38,876 bases of DNA from the NCBI GenBank assembly GCA_035471625.1, contig DATIPT010000087.1, forward strand, positions 1 through 38,876, written 5' to 3'. A program made the position numbers and the translations under genes. Under the pieces are notes generated by a model that was not told the DNA's origin, searched no databases, and worked only from the letters and a program-made list of their open reading frames with translations. Of this stretch, positions 32,450-38,876 are shown piece after piece. Origin of the DNA: DATEVL01 sp035471625. Its GTDB lineage: Bacteria; Chloroflexota; Anaerolineae; Anaerolineales; E44-bin32. Each line of letters opens with the position of its first letter. Position 1 is the first letter of the stretch.

Positions 32450-32760
32450 GCGAGGTCCTGTGCCTGGGAAGAATAGGGGAACGCCACTATTGTACGTCAA
32501 CGAAGTCCAGAGTCAAAGCGGGGGAAGCCGGGAGTCACGCGACCGGCCCTGTCGTAGGACCCGTTCCGACCGCCTGGGTACTCTCCGAGGGGTAGGACCA
32601 CTCGGGTCGACGGGTTCGGTCCGGGATTTCGACGGCAACCCTGGATTGGATCGAGGTGTAATTCCGGTCCCATGCTGTATCATGGACGATGGTTCCCGTG
32701 GGTCGCGTTGCCCTACGGCGAGGATTGTGCCCGCGCGACCTGGAGTTGGAGGTCTCCGAC
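32450..32760. other. 311-base divergent intergenic region
   Basis: This gap separates the leftward liv-type operon from the rightward flavodoxin-like gene. It contains the promoter described above. On the + strand a TATCAT at 32678-32683 could be a -10 box for the flavodoxin gene, but no -35 is found at the right distance. A GGAGGT ribosome site lies at 32748-32753. No further gene or clear operator is seen. Confidence 0.5.
32489..32516 (-). promoter_or_regulatory. Sigma-70-type promoter of the liv-type operon
   Basis: On the - strand TTGACT (32516-32511) and TACAAT (32494-32489) are separated by 16 bases. Each hexamer differs from consensus at one position. The expected start is near 32482, giving a leader of about 33 bases to the TTG at 32449. 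It stands out in GC-rich DNA and is followed by seven same-strand genes with short gaps. Confidence 0.6.
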
Positions 32761-33363
32761 GTGAAACGCGTTCTTGTTGCCCATGCGACGTTTGCCGGTT
32801 CGACACCTGAGGTTGCCCAGGCGATCGCCGGGGTCCTCGATCAGGAGGGGTTCTCGGCGCAGGTCGCATCGCTGCAAGAGGTCTCATCCCTCGAAGGCTA
32901 TGATGCCCTCATCCTTGGAGCTCCGATGATCCTGGGCTGGCATCGCCGCGCCCGCGGCTTCCTGCGCAGACACCGCCGGGCACTCGAGCGGATCCCGTTC
33001 GCGGTCTTCGTCACGGCGATGAGCCTGACCCAGACCGGGGACCGCGAACTCGACAGGGTTCCGGTCCACCTCGACCCCAAGCTTCCAAGACCGCCCGCAA
33101 GGGTGGGGAGGCTATCCCTGCGCGAGCGCTACGCGACGGTCGCCAACTACGGCCGGCCCATTCTCAAGGCCGCACGGCCAGCTCGACCGGTGTCGCTGGC
33201 GTTCTTCGCCGGCCGGCTCGACTACGGTCGACTGCAATGGTGGGCCGTGGTCTTTGCCATGGTGCTCGTTCGGGCGCAGGCCGGGGACCGCCGCAACTGG
33301 GACGATATCCGCGCCTGGGCCCAAGGAGTGGCGGCGGGATTCAAGGCCGCCGCCGCAGCCTGA
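32761..33363 (+). CDS. Flavodoxin-domain protein (HemG/protoporphyrinogen oxidase-like)
   Basis: 200 residues from GTG 32761, chosen because GGAGGT lies at 32748-32753. The first strand and FMN phosphate loop read VLVAHATFAGSTPEVAQAI; then comes a central LILGAPMILGWHRRARGFL, as in menaquinone-dependent HemG-type flavodoxins, where the segment after GAP contacts the flavin. FFAGRLDYGRLQW is another HemG-like hallmark. It binds FMN and may transfer electrons between quinone and a soluble partner. No haem-synthesis genes are adjacent, so HemG activity is uncertain. The C-terminus ends in an amphipathic alanine-rich helix. Confidence 0.75.
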   Translation: MKRVLVAHATFAGSTPEVAQAIAGVLDQEGFSAQVASLQEVSSLEGYDALILGAPMILGWHRRARGFLRRHRRALERIPFAVFVTAMSLTQTGDRELDRVPVHLDPKLPRPPARVGRLSLRERYATVANYGRPILKAARPARPVSLAFFAGRLDYGRLQWWAVVFAMVLVRAQAGDRRNWDDIRAWAQGVAAGFKAAAAA

Positions 33364-33522
33364 CCCCAGATCCTGCGCTCCTGAAGCTCCCGGTCGAGGA
33401 ACCCGGACCTCCTCACCGTCGGCTCCTTTCCGGACGACAGACGAAAACCTGAAGCGTTCTCCCCGCCGCGCGCCCTCTTGGGTAGGTCGAGCTCCACCCG
33501 ATCGGGCAGTCGCCTCTCCCAC

Positions 33523-33546
33523 CAATTGTGCCCCGAAGTGCAATTG
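33523..33546. promoter_or_regulatory. CAATTG dyad upstream of the pseudo-receiver gene
   Basis: Two copies of CAATTG lie at 33523-33528 and 33541-33546, 18 bases apart centre to centre, in an otherwise GC-rich 270-base gap (33364-33633). The spacing is close to two helical turns, as expected for a dimeric regulator, but nothing else supports a binding site. Confidence 0.2.
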
Positions 33547-33633
33547 ATAACGCCACGAACGAGGCTGGTGAGGTCCTTTGACCTGCGCTACTCTCGACCG
33601 AGTGAGTGTGGCCGACCGCGTGCGAGGTTGGAG

Positions 33634-33981
33634 TTGACCAGAACCCGGGTCGTCGTCCTTTCGACGCCATCGCTGTTCAGCGAAGGGATCGCGACTCGCT
33701 TGAGGCAGCACCTCGACCAGGTTGACCTGCACGTCGTGAACAGCCAGGATGCCGACGCGGTGGCGAGGACTCTCGCCATCAAACCCGACGTCATCCTGTT
33801 TGAGGCCCAGGACGGAAATGTCGAGTGCGCGTGTCCGCTGGTTGATCTGCTGGCGGCGGCGCCGCTGGTGCGCGTCATTCGCCTCGATGTGGGCAACGAG
33901 CAAGTCCGACTCCTGACCAGCGAACAGAAGGCGGTCAGCGAGCCGATCGATCTCATCAGCATGGTTCTGACTCCGGCCTGA
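33634..33981 (+). CDS. Degenerate receiver-domain (pseudo-response-regulator) protein
   Basis: About 115 residues from TTG 33634 (another TTG at 33628 is possible); the frame stays open further upstream but only this part looks like a folded domain. The pattern fits a CheY-like a/b domain: VVVLSTPSLFSEGI, VDLHVVNSQDADAVARTL, then KPDVILFEAQD. In phosphorylated receivers the last strand ends in aspartate; here it is E57. The following helix and VRVIRLD strand fit the fold. It has no output domain. It may bind a partner protein in a phosphorylation-independent way. It precedes the cytochrome gene by 124 bases, so a link to respiration is possible. The fold assignment is moderate and the function unknown. 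Confidence 0.5.
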   Translation: MTRTRVVVLSTPSLFSEGIATRLRQHLDQVDLHVVNSQDADAVARTLAIKPDVILFEAQDGNVECACPLVDLLAAAPLVRVIRLDVGNEQVRLLTSEQKAVSEPIDLISMVLTPA

Positions 33982-34105
33982 GCGGACGGCTCTCGTCGGC
34001 TCAGCGCCCTGCGGGCTCACGCCCGACCAGGAAGGAGGCCGATCCGAAACAACTCGAGGTGTTGTGAATCACCGTCAACCGAGACGAGAAGAGGAGAATA
34101 GTTCT

Positions 34106-35110
34106 ATGCATAGACGAACGCTCATCTTGGGGCTGGTCCTTGTGGGAGCCGTGCTCGTTCTGGCGGCGTGCGCAGGGACCGAAGGCCCCGCTGGGCCTCC
34201 CGGACCTGAGGGTCCTGCCGGCCCGCCTGGCGAGGCGGCGACGACTGCCGACCTGACCTGCACCGAGTGCCACAATGACTCGGCGCTGATCACGGGCAAG
34301 TCGTTCCCGTGGTCCGAGTCGAAGCACGGGATCGGCGAAGCGGCCGTGTACGCAGGCGGCCGAGCCTCCTGCACCGGATGCCACTCCGGCGCGTCCTTCA
34401 GCGACATGGTCGCCGCCGGCCTGACCCCCGACAAGGTCGAGGCCGTCACCGCTGTGACCACGCAGGACTGCCGCGCCTGCCATCAGATCCACGAAACCTA
34501 CTCGCCGGCCGACTGGGGGTTGGAGACTACGGCCCCGGTGGCCCTGTACGCGCTTGAAGGGGCGACCTTCGACGGCGGCGAGGGCAATCTATGCGCCAAC
34601 TGTCACCAGCCGCGTCGCGCCTTCCCGGCGGCTGAGAATGGCGTGATTACGGGGATCACCTCGCACTGGGGCCCGCACCACGGCCCGCAGAGCTCGATGC
34701 TCATGGGCCTGGCCGGCGCCGGCGTCGAAGGCAAACCCAGCTCGCACTACACGATGGTGGAAGACACCTGTGTCAGCTGCCACCTGGGTGAGGGCGCAGA
34801 CCACACCTTCGATCCCAGCATCGCCGCCTGCACGGGATGCCATGCCGATGCCGAGGACTTCGACATCAATGGCGTGCAGACCGAGGTCCAGGCCATGCTC
34901 GACGAGCTCGGCGAGAAGCTGGTTGCTGAGGGCGTGCTGAGCGAGATCGGGCCGGATGGTCACCCGACCGTCACCGAAGCGCCGGAGAACGTCGCCATCG
35001 CGCTGTACAACTGGATCTACGTTGCGCACGAAGACAAGAGCCTGGGCGTGCACAACTCAGCCTACACCAAGGCCTTGCTCGAGGCCGGGCTGCAGGCTCT
35101 GGAGCAGTAG
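34106..35110 (+). CDS. Hexahaem c-type cytochrome lipoprotein with collagen-like linker
   Basis: 334 residues from ATG 34106, preceded by AGAGGAG. A signal peptide ends in the lipobox VLAAC (C22), so the protein is anchored outside the membrane. Seven Gly-X-Y triplets, mostly GPA/GPP/GPE, follow at 24-44. Six CxxCH haem sites are visible: C52-H56, C89-H93, C122-H126, C163-H167, C222-H226 and C242-H246. The C-terminal NWIYVAHEDKSLGVHNSAYTKALL resembles the end of cytochrome c nitrite reductase/octahaem-type proteins. No catalytic CxxCK site is seen. It is probably an electron-transfer protein at the cell surface. No c-type maturation genes are in the window. A terminator follows directly, so it is the last gene of its transcript. 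Confidence 0.88.
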   Translation: MHRRTLILGLVLVGAVLVLAACAGTEGPAGPPGPEGPAGPPGEAATTADLTCTECHNDSALITGKSFPWSESKHGIGEAAVYAGGRASCTGCHSGASFSDMVAAGLTPDKVEAVTAVTTQDCRACHQIHETYSPADWGLETTAPVALYALEGATFDGGEGNLCANCHQPRRAFPAAENGVITGITSHWGPHHGPQSSMLMGLAGAGVEGKPSSHYTMVEDTCVSCHLGEGADHTFDPSIAACTGCHADAEDFDINGVQTEVQAMLDELGEKLVAEGVLSEIGPDGHPTVTEAPENVAIALYNWIYVAHEDKSLGVHNSAYTKALLEAGLQALEQ

Positions 35111-35135
35111 AACGCATTCCCAGTGAGTTCTCGAA

Positions 35136-35169
35136 GAACCGGGCGCCCTCGGGGCGCCCGGTTCCATTT
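35136..35169 (+). terminator. Rho-independent terminator after the cytochrome gene
   Basis: GAACCGGGCGCCC (35136-35148) pairs perfectly with 35152-35164 around a 3-base loop, followed by CATTTA. The 13-bp GC-rich stem lies 26 bases after the cytochrome stop. The T-tract is short. Confidence 0.75.
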
Positions 35170-35369
35170 ACCGGCGCACCGTGGTTGTGGTAGTCTGATG
35201 GGGAAGGCGCGCTGCGTCGTCGCAGGTGTGCCGCCTGTCCCTACACCAACATCAAGACAGGCCGATTTCAACGAGACCGGCCTTCGGTGTCCACCGGATC
35301 GCCTGGCTTCCAAGAACTTCGGCGGGTGCGTTGTCCCGGCTGCCCTTGGAGGCCCGGAAGGAGGCCGTG

Positions 35370-36038
35370 ATGCGACCGTCCGCCCGAGATCCCTTCCACG
35401 AACCGCTCGTGACCTGGCCCAACATCGTCACCGTGGGCCGCGTCATTGTGGGCCTGATCGTCTTTGGCACCGCGGCCTCATTGCGGAGCTTGCCTTGGGC
35501 GTTTGCCGGCCTCTTCCTGCACTGGGGACTCGACGGCCTGGACGGCTTCCTGGCGAGGTCACTGCATCAGGAGACTCGTCTCGGAGCCCAGATCGACATC
35601 GTCGCCGATCGGATGATGGTGATCTCCTTCTACGTCCTGTATCTTCAGACCTTTCCTCAGTTTCTGGCACCAGTTCTGGTCTACCTGTTCGCCTTCGCGT
35701 TTCTCGATCAGTACCTATCTAGCCAGTACTTGATCTGGGGCTTGCTGTCGCCGAACTACTTCTTCCAGGTCGACCGGCGCATCTGGCGGCTCAACTGGTC
35801 CAACCCGGGGAAGTTCGCCAACGGGGGTGTCTTCTCGATCATCCTCCTGGGGACCGGATCCTATGTCGCCTCGCTGACCTACGCCGCGGCGCTGACAGGA
35901 TTGAAGCTGTACACATTCTTCTCGATCCAACGGCTCAGTCTGCCCGGCGCCTGGGACACCTTGCGCGTCCACCCGCCGGATCGACGGGGATCGGCCGATT
36001 TGGTCTCGCCGGCGCTGCGCGCTTTTCTCAAGATCTAG
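35370..36038 (+). CDS. CDP-alcohol phosphatidyltransferase family protein
   Basis: 222 residues from ATG 35370, with GGAAGGAGG at 35357-35365; an adjacent in-frame GTG at 35367 is possible. The full family motif D-x2-D-G-x2-A-R-x8-G-x3-D-x3-D is present: D55, D58-G59, A62-R63, G72, D76 and D80. Several hydrophobic spans surround it. Such enzymes transfer a phosphoalcohol from CDP-diacylglycerol or CDP-alcohol to make phospholipids or inositol/glycerol phosphate lipids. The alcohol cannot be assigned. The 205-base stretch between the terminator and this gene holds only weak inverted repeats (35233-35262, 35259-35283). Confidence 0.88.
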   Translation: MRPSARDPFHEPLVTWPNIVTVGRVIVGLIVFGTAASLRSLPWAFAGLFLHWGLDGLDGFLARSLHQETRLGAQIDIVADRMMVISFYVLYLQTFPQFLAPVLVYLFAFAFLDQYLSSQYLIWGLLSPNYFFQVDRRIWRLNWSNPGKFANGGVFSIILLGTGSYVASLTYAAALTGLKLYTFFSIQRLSLPGAWDTLRVHPPDRRGSADLVSPALRAFLKI

Positions 36039-36091
36039 GGCATCCGACCCAAGAGCGTATTCAGACCTAGGACCGATAGGATCATTGGACG

Positions 36092-36535
36092 ATGGTCGAC
36101 ATCGAGCGGATCCAGGAGCCGACCTCCGAGCTTGTCGAAGCTGTCGCCCGCCTCGTCCCTCAGCTCAGCCCTCGGCGAACTCCCCCGAGGGAGGCCGAGC
36201 TGGCGCTGCTGCTCGAAGACGGGCGCGTCCACCTGTTCGTCGCCCGGTCCGACGGGGCCGGGGTGGTCGGGATGGTCGCCCTGGTCTTCTATGACGTCCC
36301 GACCGGCCGGAGGGCCCGCATCGAGGATCTCGTGGTGCTCGAGGTTCACCGCGGGCAGGGGGTGGGCGAGGCGCTGATGCGGGCGGCGATGGACGTCGCT
36401 CGGAAGGAACGGGCGCACGTTCTCGACCTGACTTCGAATCCATCGAGGACCGAGGCCAACGAGCTCTACCTCAAGCTTGGGTTCCAGCGCTGGGAGACGA
36501 ACGTCTACCGCTTGCGGCTTGACCGTGAGCCCTGA
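36092..36535 (+). CDS. GNAT-family N-acetyltransferase
   Basis: 147 residues. Acetyl-CoA pyrophosphate-binding motif A is ARIEDLVVLEVHRGQGVGEALMRAAM (R/Q-x-x-G-x-G/A form HRGQGVG), followed by a conserved ANELYLKLGFQRWETNVYRL end, as in RimI-like single-domain acetyltransferases. It transfers an acetyl group to an unknown amine. It lies 53 bases after the phosphatidyltransferase gene on the same strand, with no clear ribosome site (a TTGGACG stretch precedes ATG 36092). Confidence 0.88.
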   Translation: MVDIERIQEPTSELVEAVARLVPQLSPRRTPPREAELALLLEDGRVHLFVARSDGAGVVGMVALVFYDVPTGRRARIEDLVVLEVHRGQGVGEALMRAAMDVARKERAHVLDLTSNPSRTEANELYLKLGFQRWETNVYRLRLDREP

Positions 36536-36637
36536 TCCGAGGCGTCGGGGCTGGTCTTGGAGGTTGTCTGCCGATCCAATGATCGATCCGCGTGCGGACC
36601 CTCGGCCGCCGGGCGTTCGAACCCTTGAGCCCCCCAA

Positions 36638-38512
36638 CTACTCTTGCGGCGTGATCCGCCGGAAGATCATTATGGCCGAATCCGCCTCGCACGGATTCGT
36701 CGCGGGCGAGCGGCGAATCTGATCGTAGTGGGCCGAATCCAGGGCGGACACAATCCAACCTTCATAGCTCCCCACGTCGACAAGGGCGAAATCCGCCGCG
36801 GCAAGCCACTCCGATGCCAGGGCCTGATTCCAGTGACTGAACCGGCCGAGCTCGGAGGGATCGCCTCCGATGCGGAACGTGTAGGTCCCGTTGAGCTGGG
36901 GAGGGAAGATGCGCGGCTGGTCCAGATAGAGTAGAGGCGCCGGTGACTGTCCCACGCCCCAGTAGACCCGTGCACCAGGGTCGATCTTCGAACGGAGGTA
37001 GGCTCCCGCCTCCTCCTGGGCGCGGATGACATCGAGGCCGCAATCGTATTCAGCATAGGTGTTGCCGAATCGGATGGAAGAGGTCGCGAGGACGATCGCA
37101 AGCAGTCCGATGACAGCCGGGCGGAGCCCCGGTTGGAGTCGCAACAACCGCCCTCGCCACAACGCGGCAACGCCTAGGATCGTGAGGCATAGCAAGACCG
37201 CGACGGCCATCCCGACCGAAACCCAGCGCTCCACGTCGGAGCGGGTGACACCCAGGCTGCTCCCGAGAAGGTTCCCAAGTTCGATGGTGCCAGGCCGAAC
37301 CGCGGACAGGGACATCCGCGGCACCTGAAGCGACAAGAGAGAGTCGACAACCGACCCGCCGAGATTCACACTCGCCAGCACAGGAAAGAGAAGCAGAAAC
37401 CCGAGGCTGACGAACCGGCGAGGTCTGTTCAACTTCGGGAGCCAGTGGGCTCCTGCGAGGGCCATCAATACCAGCCCGATGGGTGAGAAGAAGCCGAAGT
37501 AGTTGGCGAGGCAGAAGGGACAGTACGTCAGCCCCAGAGTGGCGTAGGTATGAATGCCGGCGAGGACGAGCAACAGGAGACTCAGGAAGACGGCGTCGCG
37601 CGTGCGCTGCCTCTCGTCCGAAGTGGCGCCCTTTCCGGGGTAGCAGATCCACGCCCAGATCCCACCGGCGACGGGCAGGAAGTGCTTCCGAATGGCATCC
37701 ACCACGATACCCCGGGCCGAACCTCCCGATACGCGCGTGCTCCACGCCTCCGTCCCTCCGTTCGTGATCCGGAAGGAGTCCAGAAATGGCGTAAGTTGCG
37801 CCGGAAGCCATTTCGCCCACAGCTTCAGGATCCCGGGCCAGTAGATCGCGTGCCCGAGGGCGACAACCGCTCCGCCGGAGATCGTCGCAGCGATCCCCGC
37901 CCGTCGGCCGTGGGTCAGCCAGAGGTAGGCCAGGAGGAGGGGAAGCACGAGGAGCATATTGATCCGTGTCATCCACAGAGCCCCGGCCAACGCGGCGGCG
38001 GCCGTGGTCTGCCAAAGGTTACGGCTTCGTCCCAGGCCCAGATACAGAATGCCCATGAGCAGGGTGGCGACCAAGACCTGCGAGATCGCCTGGCTGTAGA
38101 TCTTCACCAGGGCCGGATTGAAGGCCACGGCCCACACCGCCGCCGCCGACCACCACGGACTGGCCTCCCGGCGAGTCGTCCGCCACAAGAGGATCATCAT
38201 CACGACGCCCATGGCGAGGGCAAAGAATCGCCCGGTGCGGATTCCTTCGCCCCAGACCAGCTGAACCCATCCGGGGATCAGGAACGAGAGAGGCATGTGA
38301 TTGGTCAGAGGCCCGTAGGCTTGGAACGGGATGTAATCGCCCCGGGCGAACAGCAGTCCCTTGTAGAGGTAGAGGCCCTCATCCAGGACAGAGACCTGGG
38401 CGGATGCCTGGCCAAAGGACAAGAGACCATAGGCAAGGATCCCGAGAAGCGTCAGCGCGTCCGGTACCCAGGAAGATCCGAGACGGTTTCTCATCGAGGC
38501 AGGGACGGTCAA
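36638..38512 (-). CDS. Polytopic membrane glycosyltransferase (GT39/ArnT-like)
   Basis: 624 residues from TTG 38512, supported by AGGAGG 7 bases upstream; ATG 38494 is the alternative. The first span is followed by SVLDEGLYLYKG with D44-E45 on the outer face, the acidic motif of dolichyl/undecaprenyl-phosphate-sugar-dependent transferases. YGPLTNHMPLSFLIPG is a second conserved loop. About a dozen membrane spans and a C-terminal soluble domain (PRIFPPQLNGTYTFRIGG) follow. It probably transfers a lipid-linked sugar to a glycolipid or protein outside the membrane. The acceptor is unknown. It starts 11 bases after the SulP-type gene stop, so the two are co-transcribed, and it converges with the acetyltransferase gene. 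Confidence 0.8.
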   Translation of the reverse strand: MTVPASMRNRLGSSWVPDALTLLGILAYGLLSFGQASAQVSVLDEGLYLYKGLLFARGDYIPFQAYGPLTNHMPLSFLIPGWVQLVWGEGIRTGRFFALAMGVVMMILLWRTTRREASPWWSAAAVWAVAFNPALVKIYSQAISQVLVATLLMGILYLGLGRSRNLWQTTAAAALAGALWMTRINMLLVLPLLLAYLWLTHGRRAGIAATISGGAVVALGHAIYWPGILKLWAKWLPAQLTPFLDSFRITNGGTEAWSTRVSGGSARGIVVDAIRKHFLPVAGGIWAWICYPGKGATSDERQRTRDAVFLSLLLLVLAGIHTYATLGLTYCPFCLANYFGFFSPIGLVLMALAGAHWLPKLNRPRRFVSLGFLLLFPVLASVNLGGSVVDSLLSLQVPRMSLSAVRPGTIELGNLLGSSLGVTRSDVERWVSVGMAVAVLLCLTILGVAALWRGRLLRLQPGLRPAVIGLLAIVLATSSIRFGNTYAEYDCGLDVIRAQEEAGAYLRSKIDPGARVYWGVGQSPAPLLYLDQPRIFPPQLNGTYTFRIGGDPSELGRFSHWNQALASEWLAAADFALVDVGSYEGWIVSALDSAHYDQIRRSPATNPCEADSAIMIFRRITPQE

Positions 38513-38523
38513 GCGCGGGCCTC

Positions 38524-38876
38524 CTAGGCGCCAGCGCCTTGCCGGGCGGCATCACGGAGCGCCCGCTGCACCGCCCGGAAGCGCTTCAGGCCAGCGGCCA
38601 GGTTCGGCGCCATGTTGTCGCGGCCGAACTCGTCAAGCGCCCCCGCCTGGCGAAGCTGATCCCGAACCTGACCGAGCACACGCGCGAAGACCACCAGGAT
38701 CCCACGCGAGTTGAAGTCGCGCACAAGGTCGGCCAGCATGTCGATGCTGGTCATGTCGAGGTAGGCGCTCGCGCCCAGGTCGATCAGGATCCCCTTCGTC
38801 AAAGGCCCTCGCTTTTCAACCTCGGCATCGATCGCCCTTCTTATCTCGTTGGCATTGGCGTAGAAGACGGCGACCT
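38524..38876 (-). CDS. SulP-family transporter, C-terminal STAS domain (cut by window end)
   Basis: About 117 residues are visible, running off the right edge without a start. VAVFYANANEIRRAID matches the first strand and helix of STAS domains in SulP anion transporters (usually FFANA...R). Next come GILIDLGASAYLDMTSIDML and a parallel helix/strand GILVVFARVLGQVRDQLRQAG. The membrane part would lie outside the window. A stand-alone STAS anti-sigma-factor antagonist is less likely because of the FYANAN segment. It is upstream of and adjacent to the glycosyltransferase gene. Confidence 0.75.
   Translation of the reverse strand, partial: VAVFYANANEIRRAIDAEVEKRGPLTKGILIDLGASAYLDMTSIDMLADLVRDFNSRGILVVFARVLGQVRDQLRQAGALDEFGRDNMAPNLAAGLKRFRAVQRALRDAARQGAGA

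Noticed and set aside
1..38876. Mobile island or phage origin of the catabolic cluster
   Set aside because: No integrase, transposase, tRNA, direct repeats or shift in base composition visible by eye.

Overview
The window looks like chromosomal DNA of a GC-rich bacterium. The best guess is Chloroflexota (Anaerolineae-like). This is inferred from lipoproteins with Pro/Gln/Thr-rich linkers after the lipobox, a collagen-like multihaem cytochrome lipoprotein, frequent GTG/TTG starts and the general gene content. There is no rRNA, tRNA, CRISPR array, insertion sequence or phage gene, and no sign of a mobile island. Coding density is high: only one gap between genes slightly exceeds 300 bases (32450-32760).

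Region 1 (1-19322, all + strand) is a long catabolic array with many 4-base start/stop overlaps. In order it holds: a DapA-family aldolase/dehydratase tail, a threonine/sorbitol-dehydrogenase-like Zn enzyme, an UlaG-like metallo-lactonase, two tandem 3-hydroxyisobutyrate-dehydrogenase-type reductases, a molybdenum hydroxylase (FAD subunit, 2Fe-2S subunit and a Mo subunit split into two genes), a MoxR ATPase plus VWA protein pair, a second Zn-dehydrogenase-like protein, an aldehyde dehydrogenase, a D-2-hydroxyacid dehydrogenase, a TIM-barrel isomerase, an unusual long transketolase-like enzyme, XdhC and a YdhR-like protein. The order FAD-FeS-Mo-MoxR-VWA copies the coxMSLDE order of CO dehydrogenase, but the CODH active-site loop is absent. 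The split Mo subunit matches the four-gene layout of Eubacterium barkeri nicotinate dehydrogenase. The enzyme set fits oxidation of a sugar or sugar-acid-like polyol through lactone, 2-keto-3-deoxy acid, aldehyde and hydroxyacid intermediates. The substrate is not evident, and this is the best candidate for an undescribed system.

Region 2 (19468-23706, +) holds nadC-nadA-nadB, the de novo route from aspartate to nicotinate mononucleotide, preceded by a possible pseudoknot, and then a CoA-binding-domain protein. A 15-bp hairpin separates it from the next, convergent operon.

Region 3 (32449 down to 23838, - strand) is a branched-chain-amino-acid-type ABC importer in the order livG, acyl-CoA ligase, livH, livM, livK, livF, second acyl-CoA-ligase-like protein. 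It runs from a good sigma-70-type promoter. Two ligase genes inside a liv operon suggest import and CoA activation of a carboxylic acid rather than an amino acid. The second ligase lacks both adenylation signature motifs.

Region 4 (32761-38876) contains a flavodoxin-like protein, a pseudo-receiver protein, a hexahaem c-type cytochrome lipoprotein with a strong terminator, a CDP-alcohol phosphatidyltransferase, a GNAT acetyltransferase, and on the - strand a GT39-like membrane glycosyltransferase and the STAS tail of a SulP transporter cut by the window end.
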